Counted from the stretch's first letter, positions 17,685 to 27,315 are shown. The stretch is DNA of 64,000 nucleotides from Clostridia bacterium (GCA_017625095.1 JAGALQ010000024.1:186001-250000), one strand, 5' to 3'. Translations and numbers: made by a program. Notes: generated from the letters alone by a model not told the origin.

Positions 17685-18008
17685 TTACTGTTCATTTGAA
17701 GGCCAGATTCTTTTATGGAAGCAGCTGCTTTTGCCCTTATGGCATGCCAAACCTGTCTGATGAACTTTTATAAGAAGCGAATCATTATCGCAGTCTGCAT
17801 AAATGCTGACAAGTCTCTGAGCAGATTCGATGCTCTTTTTCCAGAGCTTATGACTTGACCTGCTGCAATACCATACATAACCTGTATCAATTGTTTTCTG
17901 AAGCGATTCACGGCTCATAAAGCCTATATTGAGAATTTTGCCCGTATCTTTACTCTTTACAACAACCGGAATCAAAGTATAACGCTGAAAATATTTTGAA
18001 ATATCCAT
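17685..18008 (-). CDS. HisI-like (phosphoribosyl-AMP cyclohydrolase) orphan, degenerate
   Basis: A 107-residue protein of the PRA-cyclohydrolase fold. It keeps IPVVVKSKDTGKIL, the SRS segment, the metal-binding DCDND (72-76) and CHKGKSSCF (89-97) motifs with all three cysteines. However, the usual loop G-E-T-S-G-N between the Trp and DCD motifs is replaced by KKSIESAQ (57-64) and is two residues shorter. It lies 18 bases after polC, away from any other his gene. It may be a divergent enzyme or a re-purposed homologue. The HisI family call is secure; the activity is not. Confidence 0.75.
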   Translation of the reverse strand: MDISKYFQRYTLIPVVVKSKDTGKILNIGFMSRESLQKTIDTGYVWYCSRSSHKLWKKSIESAQRLVSIYADCDNDSLLIKVHQTGLACHKGKSSCFHKRIWPSNEQ

Positions 18009-18026
18009 ATCTCTGTTTACACCAAA

Positions 18027-21000
18027 TTAAAAATCAAACAAACTAATCTGCATACTGTCGGGAAGACCTTCAAGAGCACCTGCTTCTCTGAGTGCCGTAA
18101 TAACACTGCTGGAAACACCAGCTCTGCGCTGAAATTCATCAACGCACATAAACTCACCCTCACCGTCATCTCGAGCTGCAGCAATAGCTTTTGCAGCGTT
18201 TTCGCCCGTACCGTTGAGTGATGAAAAAGCAAGTCTGATCTTTCCGTCTTCAATTTTAAACACTGTCGCGTCAGATTTATAAAGGTCAATTGGAAGGAAT
18301 TCAATTCCTCTTGCCTTCATTTCAAGAAGAACCTGAAGCGCGGTAAACTGAGACAGCTCCTTCGGAGTAGCCTCCTTACCCTTATCAGTAATTTCTTTCA
18401 TCTTACGTCTGACCTGATCGATAGTGCACATAATCAGTGACGCATCAAGGTCACCGCCACGTACTGTTAGATAGGCGGCATAATAGGCAACCTTGTGATA
18501 AATCTTGTACCAGCCAAGGCGAAGTGCAGCAATAACGTAAGCTGCAGCGTGAGCCTTGGGGAACATGTACTTGATCTTCATACAGGAATCAATATACCAT
18601 TCTTCAACGCCGTGCTTTCGCATAGCATCCATATGCTCAGGTGTAAGAAGCTTGGTAGCATTACCCTTACGTACAATTTCCATAATCTTGAAAGCCATAT
18701 CGGGCTCAAGACCCTTGTGCATCAGATAAACCATAATGTTATCACGTGTACCGATAACTTCTGAAATTGTACAGACATTATTATGAATCAGTTCCTGCGC
18801 ATTACCGAGCCATACGTCAGTACCGTGCGAAAGACCCGAAATCTGAAGCAAGTCGGCAAAGCCCTTGGGCTGAGCTTCAAGCAGCATCTGACGAACAAAG
18901 CTTGTACCCATTTCAGGAATCGAAAGAGTACCGGTTTCACAGTCAATATCTGCAGCAGTAATGCCTAGCGGCTCGGGACTTACTATCATCTTGTAAAGCT
19001 CTTTATCACAGACATCTGCGTCAAGCACCGAAACGCCCGTAAAGTCTTCAAGATACTTATAGAGCGTGGGCACATCATGGCCGAGATTATCAAGCTTAAG
19101 GATTGTATCGTGAAGCGCATGGAAATCGAAGTGAGTTGTGATAGATGCGGCATCAACATCGTCCGCAGGATGCTGAACGGCAGTGAAATCCTCCGCCTCA
19201 TATTTATTGGGAACAATAACCATACCGCCGGGATGCTGACCCGTAGTACGTTTGATACCGGTACAACCCTTACAAAGTCTGTCAATCTCAGCATTATGAA
19301 GCGAAATTCCCTTTGCTTCAAAATATTTCTTTACAAAGCCAAAAGCTGTTTTATCGGCAACGGTTGATACCGTACCCGCTTTGAAGACGTGAGTTTTGCC
19401 GAAGAGCTCCTCAGTATAACGGTGTGCATAAAACTGATATTCACCCGAGAAGTTAAGGTCAATATCGGGCGATTTATCGCCTTTGAAGCCGAGGAATGTT
19501 TCAAACGGAATATCGTGACCGTCACGGATCATAGGCTCACCGCATACAGGACAGTTTTTAGGCGGAAGGTCAAAGCCCGAGCCAACCTCGCCCTTAAGGA
19601 AGAACTCACTGTGCTTACACTTTTTACAAAGGTAGAAAGGTGCAAGCGGCATAACCTCTGAAATACCTGCCATTGATGCAACAAATGACGAACCGACCGA
19701 ACCTCGTGAACCAACGTAATAGCCGTTATCCTCAGAGTTCTTGACGAGCTTCTGAGCAATCATATACAGAACAGCGAAACCGTTCTTTATGATTGAGGTA
19801 AGCTCTTTTTCAAGACGCTGAGCAACATATTCGGGTACAGGGTCACCGAACATATCCTTTGCTCTCTGCCAGCAGATACGTGTAAGCTCTTCTTCTGAAC
19901 CGGGAATGTCGGGTGGGAAATTGCCGTTGGGAATCGGAATAATTCTGTCAACTGCATCCGCAATTTTATTCGGATTGGTTATTACAACCTCATGTGCAGT
20001 CTCTTCGCCCAGATAAGCAAATTCAGCGAGCATTTCATCGGTTGTTCTGAAATAAAGAGGTGCTTGCTCATCCGCATCTTTAAAGCCCTGACCTGCCATT
20101 AAAATAGCTCTGAATATGCTGTCTTCAGGGTCAATAAAATGCACGTCACAGGTTGCAACAACGGGTTTTGAAACTTTGTCTGCAATGTGGATAAGCTTTC
20201 TGTTTAAATTTTCAAGGTCGGAATAGCTCTGAACATGAGGAAACTCCTCAGACCTTACTATGAAATCATTGTTGCCCAAAGGCTGAATTTCGATGTAATC
20301 GTAGAAAGATGCAATATCCAGAAGCTTTGCATCAGGTTCGCCGCGAAGCATCGATCTGAACAGCTCACCTGCTTCGCAGGCACTGCCGATGATAAGACCT
20401 TCGCGATATTTCATAAGCTGACTCTTCGGAATTCTCGGACGTTTATAGAAGTATTCGAGATTTGACATTGTAATCAGCTTATAAAGATTTTTAAGTCCCG
20501 TATTATTCTTTGCAATTAATATGATATGATACGGAATAAGTTTTTTGTAATCAGTTTCATCACCGTCAACATCATTTACAAGATAACCTTCCATACCGAA
20601 AAGCAGCTTGATATCACTACCCTTTGCAGCTTTCACCGCGTCAGGATAAGCCTGAACAACACCGTGGTCGGTAATGGCAACAGCCTTATGTCCCCATTTT
20701 ATTGCACGCTTGACCAGATCTTTGACATCCGTCATACCGTCCATTGCAGACATACGTGTATGTAAATGAAGCTCGACGCGTTTTTCGGGTGCGTCATCTT
20801 TTTTAGTAACCTTATCAATCTGAGCAATTGCACGCGCATCAATTGTATTTTCACGTGCATATTTATCGTACATTACAACGCCTCTGATAAGTACGGTCAT
20901 ACCGTCCTTGAGGTTTTCGACAAGGTAGTTTGTTTCAGAAACAGGTCCGAAAATCTTGGCTGAATATGAGCCTGTATTGTCGGAGAAGTTGAATGTAATA

Positions 21001-21767
21001 ATTCTGTTTCGTCCGTCTTTTGTGGTACGTGTTTCGAGCGAAAAGACGTCGCCCCAGACGATTACAGTACCGCTTTCCTGGGAAATATCAATAATTCTTG
21101 AGGGCTGCTTGGAAGGTATTTTCTCGCCGTAGATTATCTTGGCATAATCTGTGCAGATGGGTAAACCTTCAAAGGTCGGTTTAATAGTTTTCTTAATTTC
21201 TGTCGGCTGTTTTGCGGCGAGCTTCTCATCTTCCTGTCGCTGCATTTCCTCAATGGAAATCGTATTTTCTTCTTCGCGTGCAATAACAGCTGCTGTTACG
21301 TTTATGCCGTAAAGCTCATTGATAATTGAAGCAAGTTCTTTTTCTGCGCCCATACTTTTGAGTACCGCCGCACCGGCTGCAGAAACGGTAAGAGAATACT
21401 TGTTGCCGTCAAGCTCCGAAACAGAATCACTCAAAAAACCGTTAGACGGAATTATACGCTGTTTGAGCAACTCGTTAATCTTATCAACATCAATCTGAAC
21501 AATTGCAGGTTCGGGTAAAGGATCTGTTTTCGGCAGTGTTATTACATGAATATTGATGATTGCGCGTTCAAGCTGAAGAGCACTGCAAAGCTCGCGCTCC
21601 ATTACAGATTTGTTCGGTGCATCATAGGGTGCATCGAAAACATCCATAACAAGAACACGTTCGACTGAATTGATATTAATTTCTATGTTGTCATATTCCA
21701 GATATTCACGACAGAGCTCTGCACCAACAAGAGGTGTAAAAAGCTCAGCCAACTGTTTGCCGGTCAT
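18027..21767 (-). CDS. polC: DNA polymerase III PolC-type catalytic subunit lacking the exonuclease insert
   Basis: A 1246-residue replicative polymerase, about 190 shorter than typical PolC (about 1430). The order is: N-terminal domain, OB fold (about 220-320), PHP (ELHLHTRMSAMDG near 332; AITDHG near 365), polymerase palm with DIDLNF (Asp768/Asp770), zinc-finger CxxC pairs (CKKC, CPVC, about 714-742), tandem HhH, and the C-terminal clamp-binding QISLF. In the PHP domain, FGMEGYLVND runs directly into PYHIILIAKN (about 390-420), where other PolCs carry the DnaQ-like proofreading domain. The frame is open throughout, so this is not a local frameshift. AAAGGGATAA precedes the start. Confidence 0.95.
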   Translation of the reverse strand: MTGKQLAELFTPLVGAELCREYLEYDNIEININSVERVLVMDVFDAPYDAPNKSVMERELCSALQLERAIINIHVITLPKTDPLPEPAIVQIDVDKINELLKQRIIPSNGFLSDSVSELDGNKYSLTVSAAGAAVLKSMGAEKELASIINELYGINVTAAVIAREEENTISIEEMQRQEDEKLAAKQPTEIKKTIKPTFEGLPICTDYAKIIYGEKIPSKQPSRIIDISQESGTVIVWGDVFSLETRTTKDGRNRIITFNFSDNTGSYSAKIFGPVSETNYLVENLKDGMTVLIRGVVMYDKYARENTIDARAIAQIDKVTKKDDAPEKRVELHLHTRMSAMDGMTDVKDLVKRAIKWGHKAVAITDHGVVQAYPDAVKAAKGSDIKLLFGMEGYLVNDVDGDETDYKKLIPYHIILIAKNNTGLKNLYKLITMSNLEYFYKRPRIPKSQLMKYREGLIIGSACEAGELFRSMLRGEPDAKLLDIASFYDYIEIQPLGNNDFIVRSEEFPHVQSYSDLENLNRKLIHIADKVSKPVVATCDVHFIDPEDSIFRAILMAGQGFKDADEQAPLYFRTTDEMLAEFAYLGEETAHEVVITNPNKIADAVDRIIPIPNGNFPPDIPGSEEELTRICWQRAKDMFGDPVPEYVAQRLEKELTSIIKNGFAVLYMIAQKLVKNSEDNGYYVGSRGSVGSSFVASMAGISEVMPLAPFYLCKKCKHSEFFLKGEVGSGFDLPPKNCPVCGEPMIRDGHDIPFETFLGFKGDKSPDIDLNFSGEYQFYAHRYTEELFGKTHVFKAGTVSTVADKTAFGFVKKYFEAKGISLHNAEIDRLCKGCTGIKRTTGQHPGGMVIVPNKYEAEDFTAVQHPADDVDAASITTHFDFHALHDTILKLDNLGHDVPTLYKYLEDFTGVSVLDADVCDKELYKMIVSPEPLGITAADIDCETGTLSIPEMGTSFVRQMLLEAQPKGFADLLQISGLSHGTDVWLGNAQELIHNNVCTISEVIGTRDNIMVYLMHKGLEPDMAFKIMEIVRKGNATKLLTPEHMDAMRKHGVEEWYIDSCMKIKYMFPKAHAAAYVIAALRLGWYKIYHKVAYYAAYLTVRGGDLDASLIMCTIDQVRRKMKEITDKGKEATPKELSQFTALQVLLEMKARGIEFLPIDLYKSDATVFKIEDGKIRLAFSSLNGTGENAAKAIAAARDDGEGEFMCVDEFQRRAGVSSSVITALREAGALEGLPDSMQISLFDF

Positions 21768-21784
21768 TCGCTTATCCCTTTCAG

Positions 21785-22846
21785 TTACATTTTTTCAATT
21801 TCATTCATTAATTCTTCAACAAGCTTGTCTTCGCTGACCTTGCGGATAATTTCACCTTTTTTAAATATCAGACCGCAGCCGTCACCGCCGGCAATACCGA
21901 TATCAGCTTCTCTTGCTTCACCGGGACCGTTAACAGCACAACCCATTACGGCAACCTTAAGCGGTTTACGGCAATCTGCAAGCAGCTCAGTTACCCTGCC
22001 TGCAATTTCAATCATATTGATTCTTGTTCTGCCGCAAGTCGGACAGGAAACAATTTCAACACAGTTTTCACGAAGATTAAGTGCCTTTAAGATATCGATA
22101 CCAGCTTTAACCTCTTCAACGGGTTCATCGGTAAGTGAAACACGTATTGTGTCACCGATGCCGTGAGCGAGAAGAGAACCGATGCCAGCTGCCGATTTGA
22201 TAATACCCATATGCTTTGTGCCCGCTTCAGTAACTCCGAGATGAAGAGGATAGTCACACATTGAAGCAACAGTTTCATAGGCTGCAACAGTATTCTGAAC
22301 GTTAGATGATTTAATTGATATAACTATATTGTTAAAATCAAACTTTTCAAGCAGTGAAGCGTGATACATCGCGCTTTCAGCCATTGCCTGAGGAGTTGGA
22401 GAACCGTATTTTGCAAGAATCTCTTTTTCTACCGAACCTGAATTAACGCCGATTCTGATCGGTACGCCTGCTGCGGCACAAGAGTCAGCAACAGCCTTCA
22501 CACGGTCCTCAGATCCTATATTACCTGGATTAATACGGATTTTATCAACACCCGCACTGACGCATTCAAGTGCAAGTCTGTAATCAAAATGAATATCAGC
22601 AACAATCGGGACACTGACATTGTTTTTAAGCACATCAATCAACTTAACAGCTGCCATATCAGGTACAGCTGCACGGATAATATCACAGCCTGCTGCTTCA
22701 AGGGCCTTAGCCTGAGCAACACTGCCATCAAAATCATCAGAACGCTTACTGAGCATTGACTGAACGGCAATCGGTTCATTGCCGCCGATAAAGATATCTC
22801 CTATCTTAACTTTACGTGAAGCTCTTCTTTCAAACAACGTTATCAC
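21785..22846 (-). CDS. ispG: 4-hydroxy-3-methylbut-2-en-1-yl diphosphate synthase
   Basis: A 353-residue [4Fe-4S] enzyme of the MEP isoprenoid pathway (MEcPP to HMBPP). The TIM barrel has IRINPGNIG and RIGVNSGS; the iron-sulfur domain has SCPTCGRT and GCAVNGPGEA, supplying three Cys ligands. It overlaps the rseP stop by four bases. The loop after VQSM reads LSKRSDDFDG rather than the TNT-type sequence common elsewhere; the reading frame is intact. It acts with dxr two genes upstream. Confidence 0.96.
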   Translation of the reverse strand: MITLFERRASRKVKIGDIFIGGNEPIAVQSMLSKRSDDFDGSVAQAKALEAAGCDIIRAAVPDMAAVKLIDVLKNNVSVPIVADIHFDYRLALECVSAGVDKIRINPGNIGSEDRVKAVADSCAAAGVPIRIGVNSGSVEKEILAKYGSPTPQAMAESAMYHASLLEKFDFNNIVISIKSSNVQNTVAAYETVASMCDYPLHLGVTEAGTKHMGIIKSAAGIGSLLAHGIGDTIRVSLTDEPVEEVKAGIDILKALNLRENCVEIVSCPTCGRTRINMIEIAGRVTELLADCRKPLKVAVMGCAVNGPGEAREADIGIAGGDGCGLIFKKGEIIRKVSEDKLVEELMNEIEKM

Positions 22847-23919
22847 CCCTTGACAAGTTTAAATATGTCGCTGAATGTTATTAAAGCCATAAATATGAGC
22901 AGTAAAACCATAGCTGCAGCGTGAACCCAGTTTTCATATTTTGCCGGAACAGGTTTGCGGAATATCATCTCAATAAGGATAAAAACAAGTCTGCCTCCGT
23001 CAAGTGCAGGAATCGGAAGAAGGTTAAAAACGCCGATATTAATTGAAATGAAAGCCATAATATTGAGAAGTGCGGAATAATCAGTTTTCTTGGTAGATTC
23101 TTCAGCAATATCGGCGATTACACCGACAGTACCAATCGGACCCGATAAATCTTTGAAGCCGTACTTACCTGTTATCAGATCGCCAAGACTCATCCATACC
23201 ATTCTGGCAACTGATACAGTCTGCTTTACAGCACAGCTGCCGACGGTTCGAAAGTTTTTATCAACACCGAGAATAGTCATATCAAATTTGATTTTCTCAA
23301 CACCGTCTTCTTCAACTGTTGTGAACCTGACACCATTAAGGTCTACTTTTTTGCCGTCACGCTTCACAGTAACATCCAGAGAACCGTCAGCGTCAGAAAA
23401 CATCAGATAAGACAAATCAGTGTCAGAAAAAACATATCTGCCGTTAATTTTTGTGATAACGTCGCCTGCTCTGAGTCCTGTTGCCTCAAGCTGAGATCCC
23501 TCACCAAAAGAATGAATCTGAGTTGTACCGACAAGATCCTGCTGACTTATAAGAATCGCGAGAATAACAGTGCCCATAATAATGTTGATCACCGCACCTG
23601 CGCAAACGATAAGGAAACGCTTCCAGGCAGATTTACGGCAGAAAGCGCGATCATCCTCACTCTCTTCATCTTCACCTTCCATACTGACGAAACCGCCAAT
23701 CGGAAAAATACGAAGAGAATATTTAGTTTCTTTTCCTTTTATTTTAAAAATTGCAGGGCCCATACCCATTGCAAATTCATTGATTTTTACTTTAAATAAT
23801 CTTGCAAAACTGAAATGGCCTAGCTCATGCGAAAAAATAATAAAGCCGAAGAACAGAATTGCTAAAATTATCGGCCAGGCTTTCGCCCAGACACCAGCCA
23901 GTGTATCAACTGAAAGCAA
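22843..23919 (-). CDS. rseP: RIP metalloprotease RseP-like (site-2 protease)
   Basis: A 358-residue membrane zinc protease. The N-terminal HELGH (FSHELGHFSFAR, about residue 31), a PDZ domain around TGLRAGDVITKING, and the C-terminal third-ligand motif FNLLPIPALDGGR are present. Homologues cleave anti-sigma factors and leftover signal peptides inside the membrane. The gene order cdsA-dxr-rseP-ispG is conserved in Firmicutes. It starts five bases after dxr. Confidence 0.95.
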   Translation of the reverse strand: MLSVDTLAGVWAKAWPIILAILFFGFIIFSHELGHFSFARLFKVKINEFAMGMGPAIFKIKGKETKYSLRIFPIGGFVSMEGEDEESEDDRAFCRKSAWKRFLIVCAGAVINIIMGTVILAILISQQDLVGTTQIHSFGEGSQLEATGLRAGDVITKINGRYVFSDTDLSYLMFSDADGSLDVTVKRDGKKVDLNGVRFTTVEEDGVEKIKFDMTILGVDKNFRTVGSCAVKQTVSVARMVWMSLGDLITGKYGFKDLSGPIGTVGVIADIAEESTKKTDYSALLNIMAFISINIGVFNLLPIPALDGGRLVFILIEMIFRKPVPAKYENWVHAAAMVLLLIFMALITFSDIFKLVKG

Positions 23920-23924
23920 ACAGA

Positions 23925-25079
23925 TTACCTCCTAATGCTGTTTCTTACAAACTCCCTCGCCCATTTGTCTGTTTCAAGAACATCTTCAAGTGAATAGTTC
24001 TCAACTCGCACACAGTTCTCAAGTGCATCAGCAACAATACGGGCAATATCAAGAAAGCCGATCTTTCCCTCACGGAAAAGCTCATTAGCCATCTCGTTAG
24101 CTGAATTAACGGCAGCAGTACAAAGGCCGCCGAGTTCAATTGCTCTCCGGCATATATTTATGCATTCAAACGTATCATAATCCGGTTTATCAAACGTAAG
24201 TGTTTGCCAATCCTCAAGCCTGAGCTGTTTAACGGGAGATTCAAAGCGCTGAGGATAAGTGAGCGCATACTGGATGGGTATTCTCATATCCGGAACACCA
24301 AGTTGAGCAATAACGGAATTATCAACAAATTCAATCAGAGAATGAACTATACTCTGACGGTGAACAACAATGTCAACATCTTTCGGCAAAACATCAAACA
24401 GCCAGACAGCTTCTATAAGTTCAAGTCCCTTATTCATCATTGAAGCAGAGTCGATGGTTATTTTTGCACCCATACTCCAGTTAGGATGTTTGAGTGCCTG
24501 TGCAACCGTAACGTTTTCAAGGTCTTTGCGAGTTTTGCCGAAAAACGGCCCGCCGGAAGCAGTGAGTATGATACGCTTGAGTTCCTTTTTATCGTTCATA
24601 CCCAGCAAAGCCTGAAAGATTGCGGAATGTTCACTGTCAACGGGAAGAATATCAACACCTTTTTCGGCAGCTTTTCCCATAACAAGCCTGCCTCCTGCAA
24701 CAAGAGTTTCCTTATTTGCAAGAGCGATTTTACAGCCTGCATCAACGGCACGGAGTGTCGGAACAAGACCTGCCATACCAACGATACTGTTAAGAACAAT
24801 TGCATCGGAATTATCGGCAGCACATTCACTTACACCTTCAACACCTGAAAGCACCTTTATATCAGTGTCTGCAAGTCTGATTTCAAGGTCTTTAGCTGCA
24901 TTTTCATCAGCCATTGCGACCATCTTGGGCTTAAATTCACGAGCCTGATTTTCAATTATATCTGTATTTTTTGATGCAGTGAGCGCATTTATTCTGTAGC
25001 CGTGCATACGGGCAACATCAAGTGCCTGTTCACCTATAGAACCTGTTGAACCGAGAACAGATATTATTTTATCAGACAT
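23925..25079 (-). CDS. dxr: 1-deoxy-D-xylulose 5-phosphate reductoisomerase
   Basis: A 384-residue NADPH enzyme that commits DXP to the MEP pathway. It has the Rossmann VLGSTGSIGEQALDV, the substrate and metal motifs LPVDSEHSAIFQ and TASGGPF, the MNKGLELIEA helix, and CTAAVNSANE in the C-terminal part. The ATG at 25079 is preferred over the GTG at 25082. The gene follows an apparent terminator hairpin, so its level may differ from the upstream genes. Confidence 0.96.
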   Translation of the reverse strand: MSDKIISVLGSTGSIGEQALDVARMHGYRINALTASKNTDIIENQAREFKPKMVAMADENAAKDLEIRLADTDIKVLSGVEGVSECAADNSDAIVLNSIVGMAGLVPTLRAVDAGCKIALANKETLVAGGRLVMGKAAEKGVDILPVDSEHSAIFQALLGMNDKKELKRIILTASGGPFFGKTRKDLENVTVAQALKHPNWSMGAKITIDSASMMNKGLELIEAVWLFDVLPKDVDIVVHRQSIVHSLIEFVDNSVIAQLGVPDMRIPIQYALTYPQRFESPVKQLRLEDWQTLTFDKPDYDTFECINICRRAIELGGLCTAAVNSANEMANELFREGKIGFLDIARIVADALENCVRVENYSLEDVLETDKWAREFVRNSIRR

Positions 25080-25095
25080 CACACTCTATCCTTTC

Positions 25096-25131
25096 AAAAA
25101 GGCGAAGCTGCTCTTTCAAGCTAACTTCGCC
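25096..25131 (-). terminator. Hairpin with T-run between cdsA and dxr (partial terminator?)
   Basis: Perfect stem GGCGAAG/CTTCGCC with further inner pairing, followed on the minus strand by TTTTTG, directly before the dxr ribosome site. It has the form of an intrinsic terminator inside an otherwise continuous gene run. It may reduce or decouple downstream expression. Confidence 0.6.
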
Positions 25132-25139
25132 GTTAAAAA

Positions 25140-26009
25140 TCAACTTATTGAAAATATCTTGAAAGCGAAACACAAAACCGCGTATACAAAAGTCATAGAA
25201 ATTCCTATGCTGTCAAGTCTGTCCATCATACCGCCATGACCGGGAATAAGGTTACCGAAATCCTTGACTCCGTAATTACGCTTGATTGTGGAACAAATAA
25301 GGTCACCTAACATACTTACGGCAGGAGTGATAAATGAAAGAATTACCATAAACCATACAGGTATCGGGAAGTCTTTTTCGCAAACAGCATTGCAGATAAA
25401 AAGAGCAATTATGTTACTTGCTGCTGCACCGATAGCACCGCCGATTGCACCCTCAACTGTCTTCTTGGGGCTTACTCTCGGACAGAGCTTATGTTTACCG
25501 AATTTCATACCTGTAAACAGTGCAAATGTGTCTGCCCAGACCGCACTTCCCAAAACAAACCACACAAGGAATCTTATGTGACCTCTTGTGAAAACACCAT
25601 CATATTCGAAATAAAGATTTCTCAGTTTCATATATGATGCAACCGCACTCGGTAAAATAATTGAAGCGATAATTGAAAGACCTACATGTTCAAATCGTGT
25701 TTTTCCAAAGTCAATAACTATTATCGACAGCATAAGAATTGTATAAACTACAATTACGGGGAATACAGGAATATCAATATTAAGCAGCGATGCATAGCCG
25801 TGATAAGCCATGACTAAAGCCGAAAAAACAATTGACAAAGCATAAACTGCTTTATTCTTTACACCAAAGGTCTTATTAAGCTCAAACATTGCTATAAGCG
25901 TTGAAGCAAAAACTATAATATCAGGTAACGGAGACGGCCAGAAGGGGAAAATAACAACAAGCAGTCCGAGTATACCGAACATTACACCAAACAGAATTCT
26001 GTTTTTCAT
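25140..26009 (-). CDS. cdsA: Phosphatidate cytidylyltransferase
   Basis: A 289-residue multi-spanning membrane enzyme that makes CDP-diacylglycerol for phospholipid synthesis. The C-terminal signature runs SPKKTVEGAIGG, then MLGDLICSTIKRNYGVKDF, then PGHGGMMDRLDS. The ATG at 26009 has AGGTGAT just upstream and leaves a 16-base gap after uppS. An in-frame upstream start at 26069 would overlap uppS and adds a non-hydrophobic extension, so it is rejected. Confidence 0.95.
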   Translation of the reverse strand: MKNRILFGVMFGILGLLVVIFPFWPSPLPDIIVFASTLIAMFELNKTFGVKNKAVYALSIVFSALVMAYHGYASLLNIDIPVFPVIVVYTILMLSIIVIDFGKTRFEHVGLSIIASIILPSAVASYMKLRNLYFEYDGVFTRGHIRFLVWFVLGSAVWADTFALFTGMKFGKHKLCPRVSPKKTVEGAIGGAIGAAASNIIALFICNAVCEKDFPIPVWFMVILSFITPAVSMLGDLICSTIKRNYGVKDFGNLIPGHGGMMDRLDSIGISMTFVYAVLCFAFKIFSIS

Positions 26010-26025
26010 AAAATCACCTATTTTC

Positions 26026-26739
26026 TCAGACACCGCCAAAGCGTCTGTGGCGACGGGAATAATCCTCAATCACCTTGTCAAAATCATCAGTAGTAAAATC
26101 AGGCCAAAGCTTATCGGTATACCAGAATTCTGAATAAGCTGATTGCCAGATCATAAAATTGGAAATACGCTGTTCACCGCTGGGACGAACAATGATATCG
26201 GGTTCAGGTTGGCCTGCGGTATAAAGACCGTTTGAAATCATATCCTCAGTGATATCTTCAGGGTTCAGTTCACCGTCTTTTATGCGTTGAGCAATATTTT
26301 TGACGCTGTGAAGTATTTCAGCTCGGCCACCGTAGTTGACAGCTATATTAACAACCGTTCTTGTTTTAGAGCTCGATTCACTCTCAGCCGTGTCAAACAG
26401 ATCAAGAATATCCTGAGGCATACCTTCACGCTCGCCCATATAATGCATATGCATACCCTTATGCTCATTCTCAGCTTTACGCTCCTGAGCTTCGTGCAGA
26501 TAATCACGAAAGATATTCATAAGCGCTGCTACTTCCTGCGGAGGACGCTTCCAGTTTTCGGTAGAAAAAGCATAAAACGTCATACTTTTAATACCAAGGT
26601 CACAGCCGTATTCACATATTCTGCGGAATGTATCAGCACCGGCAATATGACCTTCTGAACGGGACAAGCCTTTTGAAGTAGCCCAGCGGCCGTTACCGTC
26701 CATAATAAATCCGATATGGCTTGGTAACACAATGCTCAT
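26026..26739 (-). CDS. uppS: Undecaprenyl diphosphate synthase (isoprenyl transferase)
   Basis: A 237-residue cis-prenyltransferase that builds the C55 lipid carrier for peptidoglycan. It contains FIMDGNGRWA (catalytic Asp and phosphate binding), YAFSTENWKRP, IAVNYGGRAEI, and PDIIVRPSGEQRISNFM followed by SEFWYTDKLWPDF. It starts two bases after frr and precedes cdsA, the standard arrangement. Confidence 0.97.
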   Translation of the reverse strand: MSIVLPSHIGFIMDGNGRWATSKGLSRSEGHIAGADTFRRICEYGCDLGIKSMTFYAFSTENWKRPPQEVAALMNIFRDYLHEAQERKAENEHKGMHMHYMGEREGMPQDILDLFDTAESESSSKTRTVVNIAVNYGGRAEILHSVKNIAQRIKDGELNPEDITEDMISNGLYTAGQPEPDIIVRPSGEQRISNFMIWQSAYSEFWYTDKLWPDFTTDDFDKVIEDYSRRHRRFGGV

Positions 26740-26741
26740 TG

Positions 26742-27296
26742 TCAGATCTCCATAACTTCCTTTTCTTTATCGGCAGCAATAGAATCGATTTCTTTGATGT
26801 ACTTATCAGTTTTATCCTGAATCTGCTTCTCGCCGTCTTTAAGATCATCCTCTGTGATCTCAGAAGCTTTTTCCATCTTCTTAAGCTTATCCATACAGTC
26901 GCGACGGATTGAACGGATAGCCACCTTTGAATCCTCAGATGTTGCACGGATTGTCTTAACTATCTCTTTACGTCTGTCCTCTGTGAGAGGCGGGAAAGTA
27001 AGTCTGATAACAGTACCGTCATTCTGCGGATTGATACCGATATCAGATGCCTGTATAGCCTTTTCAATACCGCCGAGAACACTCTTATCCCAAGGCTGGA
27101 TGGTGAGGATTCTTGCCTCAGCAACAGAAACAGCAGCGAGCTGATTTACCGGAGTGGGAGTACCGTAATAATCAACTCTGATTTTATCAAGAACTGCAGC
27201 AGATGCTCTGCCTGCTCTGATAGAAGCGTACTCATTCTTAAGTGCGCTGATTGTTTTTGTCATTTTTTCATCTGCATAACTGTATACAGTTTTCAT
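26742..27296 (-). CDS. frr: Ribosome recycling factor
   Basis: A 184-residue protein that splits post-termination ribosomes with EF-G. It has the typical N-terminal long helix with the SIRAGRASAAVLDKIRVDYYG signature region and the beta domain PLTEDRRKEIVKTIR. Length is normal. It is 19 bases after pyrH. Confidence 0.97.
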   Translation of the reverse strand: MKTVYSYADEKMTKTISALKNEYASIRAGRASAAVLDKIRVDYYGTPTPVNQLAAVSVAEARILTIQPWDKSVLGGIEKAIQASDIGINPQNDGTVIRLTFPPLTEDRRKEIVKTIRATSEDSKVAIRSIRRDCMDKLKKMEKASEITEDDLKDGEKQIQDKTDKYIKEIDSIAADKEKEVMEI

Positions 27297-27315
27297 GATA
27301 TTTTCTCCTTATATT

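Noticed and set aside
22690-22760. Unusual VQSM-LSKRSDD loop in IspG as a possible frameshift or loss of function
   Set aside because: The frame is continuous, all cysteines and other motifs are present, and similar VQSML loops probably occur in related Clostridia; treated as lineage variation.
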